DNA of 64,000 bases from Paenibacillus sp. FSL R5-0623 (GTDB lineage Bacteria; Bacillota; Bacilli; Paenibacillales; Paenibacillaceae), in assembly GCF_037974265.1 (NCBI RefSeq), contig NZ_CP150233.1:4154001-4218000 (forward strand), written 5' to 3'. The notes below the pieces were generated by a model. The model did not search any database. It had not been told where the DNA came from and saw only the letters and a list, made by a program, of their open reading frames with translations. How positions within the stretch are numbered: position 1 is the first letter of the stretch; each line of letters starts with the position of its first letter. Position numbers and translations under genes: made by a program. Positions 1-8,431 of the stretch are shown piece by piece.

Positions 1-9
1 GTGTTTCAT
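1..9 (-). CDS. First codons of a gene cut by the window edge, probably a LicT-controlled PTS gene
   Basis: Only ATG AAA CAC (M-K-H) is inside the window. A ribosome binding site (AGAAAGGAAG, 21-30) lies 11 bases upstream. It follows directly after a RAT/terminator, and the PTS permease at 10677 also starts M-K-H, so a beta-glucoside PTS permease is a reasonable inference. The product itself cannot be seen. Confidence 0.4.
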
Positions 10-65
10 GAAGTCTTTTTCTTCCTTTCTGGCTAGACACGGATTCGAAGCATATTGGAGAGAAT

Positions 66-138
66 AAAAAAACCTGAACATCTGAATGTATGGAACATCC
101 GGTTAACGGTATGTTCTGTCATTCAAGCGTTCAGGTTT
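66..138 (-). terminator. RAT-controlled terminator before the gene leaving the left edge
   Basis: Read on the minus strand, a stem of AACCTGAAC-type arms (129-137 pairing with 71-80) with an inner imperfect arm is followed by a T run at 66-71. Its 5' arm overlaps the RAT at 133-158, so the two structures are mutually exclusive, as in the bgl and lic leaders. Confidence 0.75.
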
Positions 139-158
139 TGCCCTAGTGGTTGCAACCC
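133..158 (-). promoter_or_regulatory. Ribonucleic antiterminator (RAT) site
   Basis: The minus strand reads GGGTTGCAACC, then ACTA, then GGGCAAAACCT, which fits the LicT/SacY-type RAT pattern (GG-TTGTnAC...GnGGCAAAACC). It overlaps the left arm of the terminator at 66-138. It sits 20 bases after the antiterminator gene at 178-1020, which probably binds it. Confidence 0.75.
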
Positions 159-177
159 TGCAAGCTGATCTATGGGA

Positions 178-1020
178 TTATTCAGAAGTTGCATTCACAA
201 CTCTCTCAATATGGATCGTTAAGTACATCAATTCTTCGTCAGTTAGTTGATACGTGTAGTTGCTTTCAATGAATTTCTTGATTTTCTCCGAGCACTTGTG
301 CGCTGCTGGATACTTTTTCTGAATCATCAGGAACAGTTCATCATCGTTGTTGCTCTTGTAATGTTTTCCCTTCACCAAACGTTGGGCGAAAAACTTCAAA
401 TGTGTCACAAAGCGATAAAATGTCAGCGAGTTCTCATCAAAATCAATCTTGAAATGATACTTGATGATTGTCAAGATCTCCTGCATGACCTGCGTCATAC
501 TCTTGATGTTGGGCATTTCCTCATTCAACGCTGCATTGACAAAGTGAAGTGCCATAAAACCGGCTTCGTCCTCGGGCAGGATTACACCAAACTGATCACA
601 GATCATATTGAGCGCTTCCATTCCGACTTCGTATTCCTCTTTGTATAACTGCTTTGTCTCCCAGATCAACCCGTTGCGTATAGGCAGATTCTTGCGATAC
701 CGCTCAATGGCAAAGTGAATATGGTCTGTGAGATGTAAGTAAATGCTCTCATTCAGTTTCTTGCCAAGTTTTAATTTGGCATAAGCGATAATTTCCTCGG
801 ACACTTTCATGTATTCCAGAGGAATGCTTGAGATTAATGCCTTGAAGTTTTCCTGAATATCTTCATTCTGTAAAGTAAATATCTTATCGATATGCTGCTC
901 GGAAACCATATCACCCGCCCGCTTCTGATAAGCAATCCCCCGGCCAATGATAATAACTTCCTGTTGTTCGTCATTCATCGCAACTACAGCATTATTGTTC
1001 AGCACCTTCTCGATTTTCAC
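178..1020 (-). CDS. licT: LicT/BglG-type transcription antiterminator
   Basis: This is an RNA-binding antiterminator controlled by PTS phosphorylation. The first ~56 residues form the CAT RNA-binding domain (KIEKVLNNNAVV...GRGIAYQKRAGD), followed by PRD1 and PRD2. The PRD histidines are visible in LTDHIHFAIER, FMALHFVNA, THLKFF and LTIHIER. The start is GTG at 1020, because a GGAGTGA ribosome binding site lies 6-7 bases upstream; the open frame further upstream runs through a RAT/terminator leader and is not coding. The protein is 280 aa, the usual family length. RAT sites lie both in its own leader (1076-1104) and after the gene (133-158), which suggests it controls itself and the gene beyond the left edge. 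It is a paralogue of 12729-13583. Confidence 0.93.
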   Translation of the reverse strand: MKIEKVLNNNAVVAMNDEQQEVIIIGRGIAYQKRAGDMVSEQHIDKIFTLQNEDIQENFKALISSIPLEYMKVSEEIIAYAKLKLGKKLNESIYLHLTDHIHFAIERYRKNLPIRNGLIWETKQLYKEEYEVGMEALNMICDQFGVILPEDEAGFMALHFVNAALNEEMPNIKSMTQVMQEILTIIKYHFKIDFDENSLTFYRFVTHLKFFAQRLVKGKHYKSNNDDELFLMIQKKYPAAHKCSEKIKKFIESNYTYQLTDEELMYLTIHIERVVNATSE

Positions 1021-1075
1021 TTTATCACTCCAATATACAGAAAAAGACAAACCAATCCCTTTTCTCAAGGTATAC

Positions 1076-1104
1076 GGCTTTGCCTGATTCAACAGTTACA
1101 ACCC
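1076..1104 (-). promoter_or_regulatory. RAT site in the leader of the first LicT gene
   Basis: The minus strand reads GGGTTGTAACTGTTGAATCA then GGCAAAGCC. It is very close to the RAT of the bgl operon at 12672-12702. A weaker hairpin with one bulge (CAAAGCC pairing with GGTTTG) and a T run (TCTTTTTC) follows at about 1043-1081, so this leader is probably an attenuator. Confidence 0.8.
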
Positions 1105-1130
1105 GATATGTTGTACGCGCTTCCCTCATA

Positions 1131-1159
1131 ATATTACAAAATTCTACACAGTGCAACAA
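1131..1159 (-). promoter_or_regulatory. Likely SigA promoter of the first LicT gene
   Basis: On the minus strand, TTGTTG (1159-1154), a 17-base spacer, and TAATAT (1136-1131) lie just upstream of the RAT leader. No cre box was seen here, unlike in the second LicT operon. Confidence 0.55.
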
Positions 1160-1251
1160 AAAGTTAATATCGAATTAGCATGACTCCCGATCTAGGTAAA
1201 TATACTCACAGGAGTAAGTAAATCAAGATTTTTTTTACAAGGATTTACGGT

Positions 1252-1551
1252 TTATTGTTTTTTGCTGTCTTTCTCCAGTTCCGCTTCGATTCTTCGATTA
1301 ATCATGTTCATTTCTTCTGAGCTCAATTGATCAACTTGCGTATATTCTTTATCCAACTCGTACTCTTTCGCCTCATTATTGTTCAGTAGCCCCAGATGAT
1401 TCTTGATATCCCGGATATCTTCACGCATATGCATCGTCTGACGGTAATGATCTATCACAAGTGCGAAAACAATCCCCCCAGCCAAAATCGGACCAAATGG
1501 GATCAGATAACATAAAACAAGTCCTATGAGCAAAAATAAAACAAAGTACAT
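1252..1551 (-). CDS. Small membrane-anchored protein of unknown function
   Basis: A 99-aa protein with one long or two short N-terminal hydrophobic segments (about residues 1-36, with a central LIPFGP turn). A charged, probably helical tail follows, rich in Glu, Asp and Lys. The start has a GGGG-type ribosome binding site. I do not recognise a family. It stands alone between the LicT gene and a P-loop kinase, both on the same strand. Confidence 0.7.
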   Translation of the reverse strand: MYFVLFLLIGLVLCYLIPFGPILAGGIVFALVIDHYRQTMHMREDIRDIKNHLGLLNNNEAKEYELDKEYTQVDQLSSEEMNMINRRIEAELEKDSKKQ

Positions 1552-1608
1552 GATGTAATGCCCCTCTCATATAAAGTATCTACTCTGCTAAGATAAAAGT
1601 TTCATAGA

Positions 1609-2169
1609 TTACAAATTAAATCGTTCCTGAATTAACTTTGCCACCTCATCCGGGCTCTTATGTGTGTTATCAATCCTTATGTAGTGTTCATGCATGATTT
1701 CTCCCGGTTCCGAATTCAATCGATAATGCTTCATCGTATCTAGCAAATCTCGCTCAGACCACGCAATGTCACGCTTGGTTGGCTTATGTAACAGACGATG
1801 CGGACTTTTATTGCGCTCTAGTCTTTCCGATGCATCGGCCTCCAGTTCCACATAACAGACCTGACCCCCTTGAGATGTAAACAACTCACTGATCTTACGG
1901 ATGTATTCACCATCTGACTCTGCGTCCAAAGCCCACACAAATGTAAAAATCAGACCCGGCAAATCACTCTTTGCCACTTCTTCAAAAATCTCCTGCCGGA
2001 ACAGACTCACCAGTCTTTTGCCTTGTGGTGTGCCATAGCTGAAGAAAGGAGACACCAATTCAATGGTCATGTGGTTATGGAACAATTTTAGCTTTGTTAT
2101 CTTCTCCAGTTCTTGCCCCACCGTCATCTTACCCACAGCCTGTGGGCCAAAAATAATCACTAATTTCAT
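1609..2169 (-). CDS. P-loop kinase-like protein (AAA family, shikimate/zeta-toxin-like fold)
   Basis: A 186-aa single-domain nucleotide-binding protein. The Walker A loop lies at residues 8-15 (GPQAVGKM); Met takes the place of the usual Ser/Thr, followed by Thr, a variant I associate with this Bacillales family. HNHMTIELV and a basic stretch with RLERNKSPHR (lid-like) resemble small-molecule kinases. The substrate cannot be told from sequence. The start ATG has AGGAGTGA upstream. It appears to be monocistronic. Confidence 0.8.
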   Translation of the reverse strand: MKLVIIFGPQAVGKMTVGQELEKITKLKLFHNHMTIELVSPFFSYGTPQGKRLVSLFRQEIFEEVAKSDLPGLIFTFVWALDAESDGEYIRKISELFTSQGGQVCYVELEADASERLERNKSPHRLLHKPTKRDIAWSERDLLDTMKHYRLNSEPGEIMHEHYIRIDNTHKSPDEVAKLIQERFNL

Positions 2170-2254
2170 TTTCGATCACTCCTGACAAGGTGGTGTTCAT
2201 TCCATTAATTCAATTTTATGGACATTAAACTCTATAATACCTTCATTAGGGCAA

Positions 2255-2309
2255 ATAAAAAAGAGGTTTCAAGTGATTCCCTCAACGCGTGAGGACTTGA
2301 AATCTCTTA
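2255..2309 (-). terminator. Intrinsic terminator after the acyltransferase gene
   Basis: A long hairpin (2261-2308, arms AAGAGATTTCAAGT and ACTTGAAACCTCTT on the minus strand, plus an inner CCTCA/TGAGG arm) is followed by a T run on the minus strand. Confidence 0.85.
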
Positions 2310-2336
2310 TCTTAAAATGCATATATTTATTTTAAC

Positions 2337-3425
2337 TTAACGTCCAATCAGTACCCATCCCCACTTCATCCGGCGCAATCCCATCGAGCAGATCCATGAG
2401 ATCAGGAGCGCCACAACATAAGATAGAATGATGCCAACGCTGAAGTGCCGAGCCAGTTCATCTGTGAATTCACGTCTCCAGAAGAGCAGTACAAGTGGAT
2501 GCATTAAAAATACTCCGAACGCGACTGTACCCAAGGAGTCCAGAATACGCGTAGCTTTTCGAACCTCGGTATGTTTTCCTGTGCCCATTCGTTCACTGAA
2601 GATCAACAGGAGCAAGCAGGCTGACAACGTAAACAGATTTCGGAACAGGAACAGCACAGTATAGGTTACCACCGGGTATGCAGCAAAAGCGGTTTTGATA
2701 TAAGCATTACCATATATAAAAATGGCACCTCCGCTCAACAATGCAGCTATAAGCACATAACGGTGAGTATATAGTTTCTTCAATACCCACTCAAAGTTCA
2801 ACCCAACCCATGCACCAAATCCAATCACGATCAGATAACTGGGTAACAAACTTCCTGTCCGTTCGAAGTGAAACTGCAAATGTAGTGCATAGAAGATCGC
2901 TTGGCCCGCAATAAAGAATAATGGCAAGTACCGATTAAACAAACGATGGCGTGTAAGGGACAGAAGCCACGGAAAAACAATATAAAATTGAAGAATAATC
3001 AAAAAAAAGTACAAGTGCGTATGAGCGGTTCCCATCACTAATTGTTTGGCAAATTGAACACCATGGGTCAAAGGTTCTTTACCCGCAAGCAATTGTTTAA
3101 TAGCAAAGTAAATAAGGGACCACAACACATAAGGTACAAATACATTAAATAAACGCTTCTTATAAAAAGCGAACATCCAAACCTTCTCATTCACCTTGGA
3201 GCTGTAGTTGTAGAACAAGACCAGAGAGGACAGGAACAGAAACGCTGGAACGGCAAATTGCAAAAACGTGTTCCAGAAATAATACACATCATGATCTAAT
3301 GTATGCTTGGGGTAATGCGCAACTGCTGTTGAAGTTGCATGAATAGCTACCACTGCCATGATGGCAAAAGCACGATAGAGATCCAGATACTCAATTCGCC
3401 GGGGCCGATTAACCGGTTGATTCAT
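2337..3425 (-). CDS. Acyltransferase 3 family membrane protein
   Basis: A multi-spanning membrane O-acyltransferase of the OafA/acyltransferase-3 type, which usually acetylates a cell-surface glycan; the acceptor here is unknown. The N-terminal RIEYLDLYRAFAIMAVVAIH motif with its conserved His is typical, and about ten hydrophobic segments follow. The start is set at ATG 3425 (M-N-Q-P-V) because GAGG lies 8 bases upstream and the family motif starts about 10 residues in. The longer open frame upstream has no membrane-protein features. The protein is 362 aa, usual for the family. Confidence 0.88.
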   Translation of the reverse strand: MNQPVNRPRRIEYLDLYRAFAIMAVVAIHATSTAVAHYPKHTLDHDVYYFWNTFLQFAVPAFLFLSSLVLFYNYSSKVNEKVWMFAFYKKRLFNVFVPYVLWSLIYFAIKQLLAGKEPLTHGVQFAKQLVMGTAHTHLYFFLIILQFYIVFPWLLSLTRHRLFNRYLPLFFIAGQAIFYALHLQFHFERTGSLLPSYLIVIGFGAWVGLNFEWVLKKLYTHRYVLIAALLSGGAIFIYGNAYIKTAFAAYPVVTYTVLFLFRNLFTLSACLLLLIFSERMGTGKHTEVRKATRILDSLGTVAFGVFLMHPLVLLFWRREFTDELARHFSVGIILSYVVALLISWICSMGLRRMKWGWVLIGR

Positions 3426-3565
3426 AAAGATAACCTCACTTGTGCCTGATATGGGATGATAGTTTCCGGCCGCAATCCAGATTCTATGCTTCATTTTAAT
3501 CAGCACACGAGGGTAATACAATCATAATCCATATTATTTTCGTTATATTACATCATTATTCTGCA

Positions 3566-4105
3566 TTATTCGACATTTTCTATCCAGAATCGTTCAACAA
3601 CGTTGCCATTGGACTCCACATAGTCTTCATCCCGAGTGCCACCATTTCGAAGGATAACCCTTCTGGAAGGCTCATTAACCGCATCGCATACGACCAATAC
3701 TTTGGTGATTCCAAGCTCTCTCGTTTTCTCCAAAGAAAGCCTAAGAATTTCGGAACCATAGCCATTGTGCCGCTCTCCTGGACGAATGCCATATCCAATA
3801 TGCCCTCCACTGTTGAACAATTTGTCGTTAAGCTCATGCCTTATATTCACGGCACCCACGATTTGTTGACTCTCTGTGATCAACCAGTATGTACTGTCTT
3901 TGACCCAGCCTTCCGGGATGTCGATCCCTTGTTCATTGCCCTGCAAAAATTCCAACATCTCATCGAAGGCATAAGGATCTTTGGAAATGACCCAAGGTAC
4001 CATCAATTCTCCACTTCTGACCCAGTCTTCATAAAATGCCAAATATGCTTCCTTATATGCTCGTGATGGTTTAATTAATCTAACTTGTCCTTTCCCCATG
4101 ATCAT
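3566..4105 (-). CDS. GNAT family N-acetyltransferase
   Basis: A predicted acetyl-CoA-dependent N-acetyltransferase of about 179 aa. The acetyl-CoA-binding stretch GYGIRPGERHNGYGSEIL is visible near residue 105-125, followed by the strand with LGITKVLVVCD and NEPSRRVILRNGG. Two starts are possible, ATG 4105 and ATG 4099; a GGGAGGG site lies 4-5 or about 11 bases upstream. The start overlaps the end of the Imm5-like gene by 20-26 bases, so the two are probably co-translated. The substrate is unknown. Confidence 0.87.
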   Translation of the reverse strand: MIMGKGQVRLIKPSRAYKEAYLAFYEDWVRSGELMVPWVISKDPYAFDEMLEFLQGNEQGIDIPEGWVKDSTYWLITESQQIVGAVNIRHELNDKLFNSGGHIGYGIRPGERHNGYGSEILRLSLEKTRELGITKVLVVCDAVNEPSRRVILRNGGTRDEDYVESNGNVVERFWIENVE

Positions 4106-4556
4106 TACACCCTCCCAACAGATATTGATATTGCCACGTTCTCTCTTCCAGGACACGACGTTCTTGATCTTCTATCAAACAGTCATAAAAGATAGCTTTC
4201 ACTGTATACGTTGCGGCATGCACCGCATGGTCTTTCACATGGGCCGTTGCAGCTGCGTGCCCCGCCGCACGAGATGCAGCAGAGGCAGCGACATTATCAG
4301 CTTCCCGTGCAGCAGCATGAGCTGCAAACGCCGCTTTTCGAGCATCAACCATGGTAATCTCACCACGGATCCAACCGCGTCCTGCGGCAATGGCATTACG
4401 GGCTCGGCGATCCTCCAACTGGTGGGCCTCAAATACAGGCAAGACACGTGCCGCACACTCCGCAGCCCAACAGGCCAATGTATGGTGATTCTGTTGCTTA
4501 GCCAAATCCTCTATTTCGCGGCGCAAAGGCGCATCTTTGAATGCAGGTTTTGCCAT
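4080..4556 (-). CDS. Imm5-like putative immunity protein
   Basis: A 158-aa, strikingly Ala-rich helical protein. The core with ARKAAFAAHAAAREA, AASRAAGHAAATAHV and an ECAARVLPVFE stretch matches the pattern I know for the Imm5 family of polymorphic-toxin immunity proteins. The start at ATG 4556 fits the AAAGGAGC site 7 bases upstream, better than the two earlier ATGs. No toxin gene is next to it. The downstream GNAT gene overlaps it. Family assignment is from memory of the motif, not a search. Confidence 0.72.
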   Translation of the reverse strand: MAKPAFKDAPLRREIEDLAKQQNHHTLACWAAECAARVLPVFEAHQLEDRRARNAIAAGRGWIRGEITMVDARKAAFAAHAAAREADNVAASAASRAAGHAAATAHVKDHAVHAATYTVKAIFYDCLIEDQERRVLEERTWQYQYLLGGCNDHGERTS

Positions 4557-4610
4557 GGTCATGCTCCTTTCATTGTTCAAATACTACAAATTCACTCTCA
4601 GACAAGTTCC

Positions 4611-4641
4611 AAAAAGGACCTGCGCGTGTGCAGATCCTCTT
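4611..4641 (-). terminator. Terminator after the rhamnosidase gene
   Basis: On the minus strand, AGGATCTGC pairs with GCAGGTCCT around a short loop, followed by five T residues. Confidence 0.75.
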
Positions 4642-4685
4642 CAAGTGTACCTCTTCCCGCTTATTCTATCATTATACAGACTCTG

Positions 4686-7403
4686 TCAATGTAGCCTCCT
4701 GAACATCCTGATCCCCTTCTTAGCATCTGTGTCTTTGTAAGTGAATTGGTAACTCCCAGATCCAAGTGTGACTTCAACATCGTCTCCAATGTCTTGAATA
4801 TCCTGAACTCCACTCATCTGATCCAACTGATCCAACGGTTTCCCTTGTTCCAGAACGATCTGTGCACCTGCTCCAGGAAGACGTACCGTACCTCTCGTGT
4901 TGGTGGGAATATGTACCCGAATCTCCATTTCACCCTCCGCCAGCCGGTGCCAGCTTGAAGCAACTTGACCATACATCGTCTCCAGACTCGCTTCCACCCA
5001 ATCCAGTCCAGGTCCGGGTTGCGGCTCGATATGCACCATTCGGAATCCTGGCTGATGTTCATCGGACCGAATGCCAGCAACATAACGATACAACCATTCT
5101 CCAATCGCACCGTACGCATAATGGTTAAATGAGTTCATATCAGCACTCCAGAGACTTCCATCCTCTTTGATCCCATCCCAATGTTCCCAGACCGTCGTTG
5201 CGCCTTGAGTCACCTGATATAACCAGGACGGATAATCCTCTTGAAAAAGTAATGTATAAGCCAGGTCGTGAAGACCTGCATCACTCAATACCGGATTCAG
5301 ATAAGGTGTGCCCACGAAACCTGTAGTAAGATGATTGCCCGCCTCTTTCACGAGTTTTGCCAATTGTTCGACAGCACGAGTTCGGGCAGTCGCTTCCAGC
5401 AGGTCAAATTGGAGCGCAAGAACATGTGCTGTTTGCGTAGGAACAGCAATTTTGCCGGCTGGAGTCACGAATTCATTTCGAAATGCATGAACAATGTTTG
5501 TATGCAACTGCTTGTAATATTCAGCATCATCTGTCTTTCCAAGTGCCTCAGCTGCCTTTTGAGTTAACGACACCGAATAGGCATAAAATGCAGTTGCCAC
5601 ATAATCCGTGTCCGTTGCACCGACATAACTATCGGGCTTGGAGTCCAGTCCCAGCCAATCGCCAAAATGGAATCCCGTGTTCCACAGATGCGGGTTGTCA
5701 CCCTGCACGTGAATGTATTCAACCCACCGCTTCATACTCTCATATTGCTCGGCCAGTAATCTGGCATCCCCATACATCTCATAGATGGTCCATGGACAGA
5801 TGACTGCAGCATCACCCCAAGCGGCGGAGGAATGACTGGTGTCTCCCCACCCTTCTGAGGTGGAACTTCTCAGATCTGGAACGAAGAATGGAATACCGCC
5901 ATCTTCACCCTGATCGGCTTCCAGATCCCGCAGCCATTTGGTGAAGAAGGGAGCCGTATTCATCAGGTAGGAGGACGTGCGGACAAACATCTGTGCATCA
6001 CCGGTCCACCCGAGCCGTTCATCCCTCTGTGGGCAGTCTGTCGGCACATCAAGGAAATTCCCCTTTTGCCCCCACAATATATTGTGATGCAGTTGGTTCA
6101 CCAAGGGACTGGAGCACGAGAACTGACCTGTTTGCTCCATATTTGAGTGCAGCACTATGCCAGTGAAATTATCGAGATGAACGTGTTCAGAAAAGCCAAC
6201 CAGCTTAACATAACGGAACCCTTGGAACGTAAAATGCGGCTCAAATGTTTCCACGCCATCCCCCTTGCAAGTGTAGCGAATACACTGCTTGGCGGCGCGA
6301 AGATTATCGGTGTAGAAGTTGCCTTGATGATCCAATATCTCAGCATGGTGCAGCTCAACCGTCTGACCCACCTCACCTTGAATGCTGAATCTCACCCATC
6401 CCACCATATTCTGCCCCATATCTATTACACGATCTCCCTGTGGGGTTGTTAACAAAGCGATTGGCTGTAGCTGTTCTACTTGGGTGACGGGTACGTTCTC
6501 CTGCGCAACGATGATATCTTTGGGATGCTCCAGTACGTTCACAGGTGCCCAATTCGTCTGAGATGAATCCGACCAATCAGACTCCATTCGTGCATCATAC
6601 GTCTCTCCCATATAGATGTCCGACATACGAATGGCACTTGAAGCAGCCGTCCACTCCCCATTGGAGAGAATACATTCCTCTGATCCATCTGCATATTTCA
6701 TATGCAGTTCCAGCAGCAATGCGGACGTTGAACCAAATATCTCCCGTTCTTTGTTCCAGCCAAGAAATCCTCGGTACCAGCCATCTCCCAGATTAACACC
6801 TAAAGTATTCTGTCCATCCTGAAGCAGGTGGGTAACATCATAAGTTTGATATTGTAATCGCTTACGATAAGAGGTCCAACCAGGTGTAAAATAATCTTCT
6901 CCTACTCTTGTGTTGTTCATATGCAACTCGTATAATCCAAGTGCTGTCACATATATGCGGGCAGACGTAATCGGTTGTTTCACATTAAACTGCTTGCGCA
7001 TACGTGGGCATGATGTATCTCCAACATCTGATGGTTGAGCTGTGATCCATTCTGCTTGCCACTTGTTATGACTATCCATAAGTCCCATCTCGAAAAAGGC
7101 CGTTTCGGACCAACCGGAATTACTCCCTGCATCATCCCATGTCTGAATTCGGTAGTAGTATCGCGTTCGCGGAGAAGGCTGAAACTGGTTTAATTCCACA
7201 TGTATGGATTGATCCGTGCTTATCTTGCCAGAATCCCATGCAATCTCATCAAAATCTTCTGACAGGGACAGCTGTATCTGGTATGCGGATTGCATACAAT
7301 TCCGGCGATCGGATTGCAGCTGCCAGCTTAATCTTGGTGATTTCACATCAAGACCAATCGGATTCTTTTTATACTCACAGCGAAGGTGACTCACGTTGAA
7401 CAT
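4686..7403 (-). CDS. Alpha-L-rhamnosidase, GH78
   Basis: Predicted to remove terminal alpha-L-rhamnose from plant or bacterial glycans; no signal peptide, so it acts inside the cell. The 905-aa length and domain order fit multi-domain GH78 enzymes: an N-terminal fibronectin-like part (RLSWQLQSDRR), beta-sandwich modules, then the (alpha/alpha)6 barrel with the signature DVPTDCPQRDERLGWTGDAQ that carries the general acid, and a C-terminal beta domain. The start is ATG 7403 (M-F-N-V-S-H), with AAAGGA 10 bases upstream. It is transcribed away from the AraC regulator at 7538 across a shared palindromic promoter, which suggests that regulator controls it. Confidence 0.93.
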   Translation of the reverse strand: MFNVSHLRCEYKKNPIGLDVKSPRLSWQLQSDRRNCMQSAYQIQLSLSEDFDEIAWDSGKISTDQSIHVELNQFQPSPRTRYYYRIQTWDDAGSNSGWSETAFFEMGLMDSHNKWQAEWITAQPSDVGDTSCPRMRKQFNVKQPITSARIYVTALGLYELHMNNTRVGEDYFTPGWTSYRKRLQYQTYDVTHLLQDGQNTLGVNLGDGWYRGFLGWNKEREIFGSTSALLLELHMKYADGSEECILSNGEWTAASSAIRMSDIYMGETYDARMESDWSDSSQTNWAPVNVLEHPKDIIVAQENVPVTQVEQLQPIALLTTPQGDRVIDMGQNMVGWVRFSIQGEVGQTVELHHAEILDHQGNFYTDNLRAAKQCIRYTCKGDGVETFEPHFTFQGFRYVKLVGFSEHVHLDNFTGIVLHSNMEQTGQFSCSSPLVNQLHHNILWGQKGNFLDVPTDCPQRDERLGWTGDAQMFVRTSSYLMNTAPFFTKWLRDLEADQGEDGGIPFFVPDLRSSTSEGWGDTSHSSAAWGDAAVICPWTIYEMYGDARLLAEQYESMKRWVEYIHVQGDNPHLWNTGFHFGDWLGLDSKPDSYVGATDTDYVATAFYAYSVSLTQKAAEALGKTDDAEYYKQLHTNIVHAFRNEFVTPAGKIAVPTQTAHVLALQFDLLEATARTRAVEQLAKLVKEAGNHLTTGFVGTPYLNPVLSDAGLHDLAYTLLFQEDYPSWLYQVTQGATTVWEHWDGIKEDGSLWSADMNSFNHYAYGAIGEWLYRYVAGIRSDEHQPGFRMVHIEPQPGPGLDWVEASLETMYGQVASSWHRLAEGEMEIRVHIPTNTRGTVRLPGAGAQIVLEQGKPLDQLDQMSGVQDIQDIGDDVEVTLGSGSYQFTYKDTDAKKGIRMFRRLH

Positions 7404-7445
7404 TAGCAGATCGTCCTTTCCATCTTGGCTTCCCATTCGGGGTTA

Positions 7446-7461
7446 CGATATAATTATATCG
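7446..7461. promoter_or_regulatory. Perfect 16-bp palindrome carrying a -10 box on each strand
   Basis: CGATATAATTATATCG reads the same on both strands and contains TATAAT in each direction (7449-7454 plus, 7458-7453 minus). A TTGGCT-type -35 lies 18 bases before the plus-strand box (7425-7430). The minus-strand -35 is poor, as expected for an activated promoter. It sits between the rhamnosidase and its AraC neighbour. Confidence 0.6.
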
Positions 7462-7537
7462 ATCCTGTTGCCCTAAATACCCGGTAGTCAGGACTATTTC
7501 ATCCGGTGATCCAGCCATCTGTGCGAGGAGGTTGCTT

Positions 7538-8422
7538 GTGAATTCATCTGTACAACTCATGAAAAGCGAATACTTTCTGCATAATCATCTGCAACTTTTT
7601 GTCAATCGTTGCTCTGAAGATTTTGTGCTCCCTTTTCACGCACATGATTTTATTGAGTATAGTTATGTTGCCGAAGGAAAGGGCTTTCATCATATCGGTG
7701 AAGATGTCATTCCGGTGACAAAGGGGATGCTGTTTGTCATTCCTGTCGGCGTTCCTCATGTCTTTCGTCCTGTCAGCACCAACGTAACCGAGCATCCGTT
7801 AATTCTATATAATTGTTTATTTAATGCTGAACTGATCAACACCCTGACATCCGTCATTCAGGAAAAAGAAATCATTCAACATCTGATGGATCTGGCACAA
7901 AATCAGGTTCCTTATATATCCGTTGTGGACCACAATGACCGGATTGAAGAACTAATGGTGAAGCTGTATCGAGAATCCTTTGTTCCAGGAATCGGTTCGT
8001 CTACCATGTTATACACCCTTGTAAGCCAATTGGTATTGATGACCTACAGACAACTTTATCAAAAGGAACATGATGAAGAGCATCATTCCACCGGTTTTGA
8101 TTACATTCTTCATTATCTCAAACAACACGTAAGCACTCGTATTCGGATGTCTGATCTGGTGCGTGTATCGGGCTTTAGCGAAAAACAGATTGGCCGAATG
8201 TTTCTGCGACATACTGGTCAGACCTTTAGCAGCTACCTGCAACACCTCCGTATACAAAAAAGCTGCGAACTTCTAAAGAGTTCACAGTACAAAGTCAGTC
8301 TGATTGCAGAGCTGGTTGGATATCGGGATATGGATTCATTCTATGCTGCATTCAAAAAAATAACAGGCGAAACACCTCTAGCCTATCGCAAAAAATCCAG
8401 AGGACAGCACTCTGGACAATAA
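7538..8422 (+). CDS. AraC family transcriptional regulator with cupin sensor domain
   Basis: A predicted sugar-responsive activator of 294 aa. The N-terminal ~100 residues form a cupin-like ligand pocket (LPFHAHDFIEYSYVAEGKG...GVPHVFRP). The C-terminal ~100 residues carry the two AraC helix-turn-helix motifs (IRMSDLVRVSGFSEKQIGRM and SLIAELVGYRDMDSFYAAFK). The start is GTG 7538, because AGGAGG ends 6 bases upstream; the TTG at 7532 directly touches that site. Likely target: the divergent GH78 gene. It ends 9 bases from the convergent HAD gene with no obvious terminator between them. Confidence 0.93.
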   Translation: MNSSVQLMKSEYFLHNHLQLFVNRCSEDFVLPFHAHDFIEYSYVAEGKGFHHIGEDVIPVTKGMLFVIPVGVPHVFRPVSTNVTEHPLILYNCLFNAELINTLTSVIQEKEIIQHLMDLAQNQVPYISVVDHNDRIEELMVKLYRESFVPGIGSSTMLYTLVSQLVLMTYRQLYQKEHDEEHHSTGFDYILHYLKQHVSTRIRMSDLVRVSGFSEKQIGRMFLRHTGQTFSSYLQHLRIQKSCELLKSSQYKVSLIAELVGYRDMDSFYAAFKKITGETPLAYRKKSRGQHSGQ

Positions 8423-8431
8423 GGTTAACTT

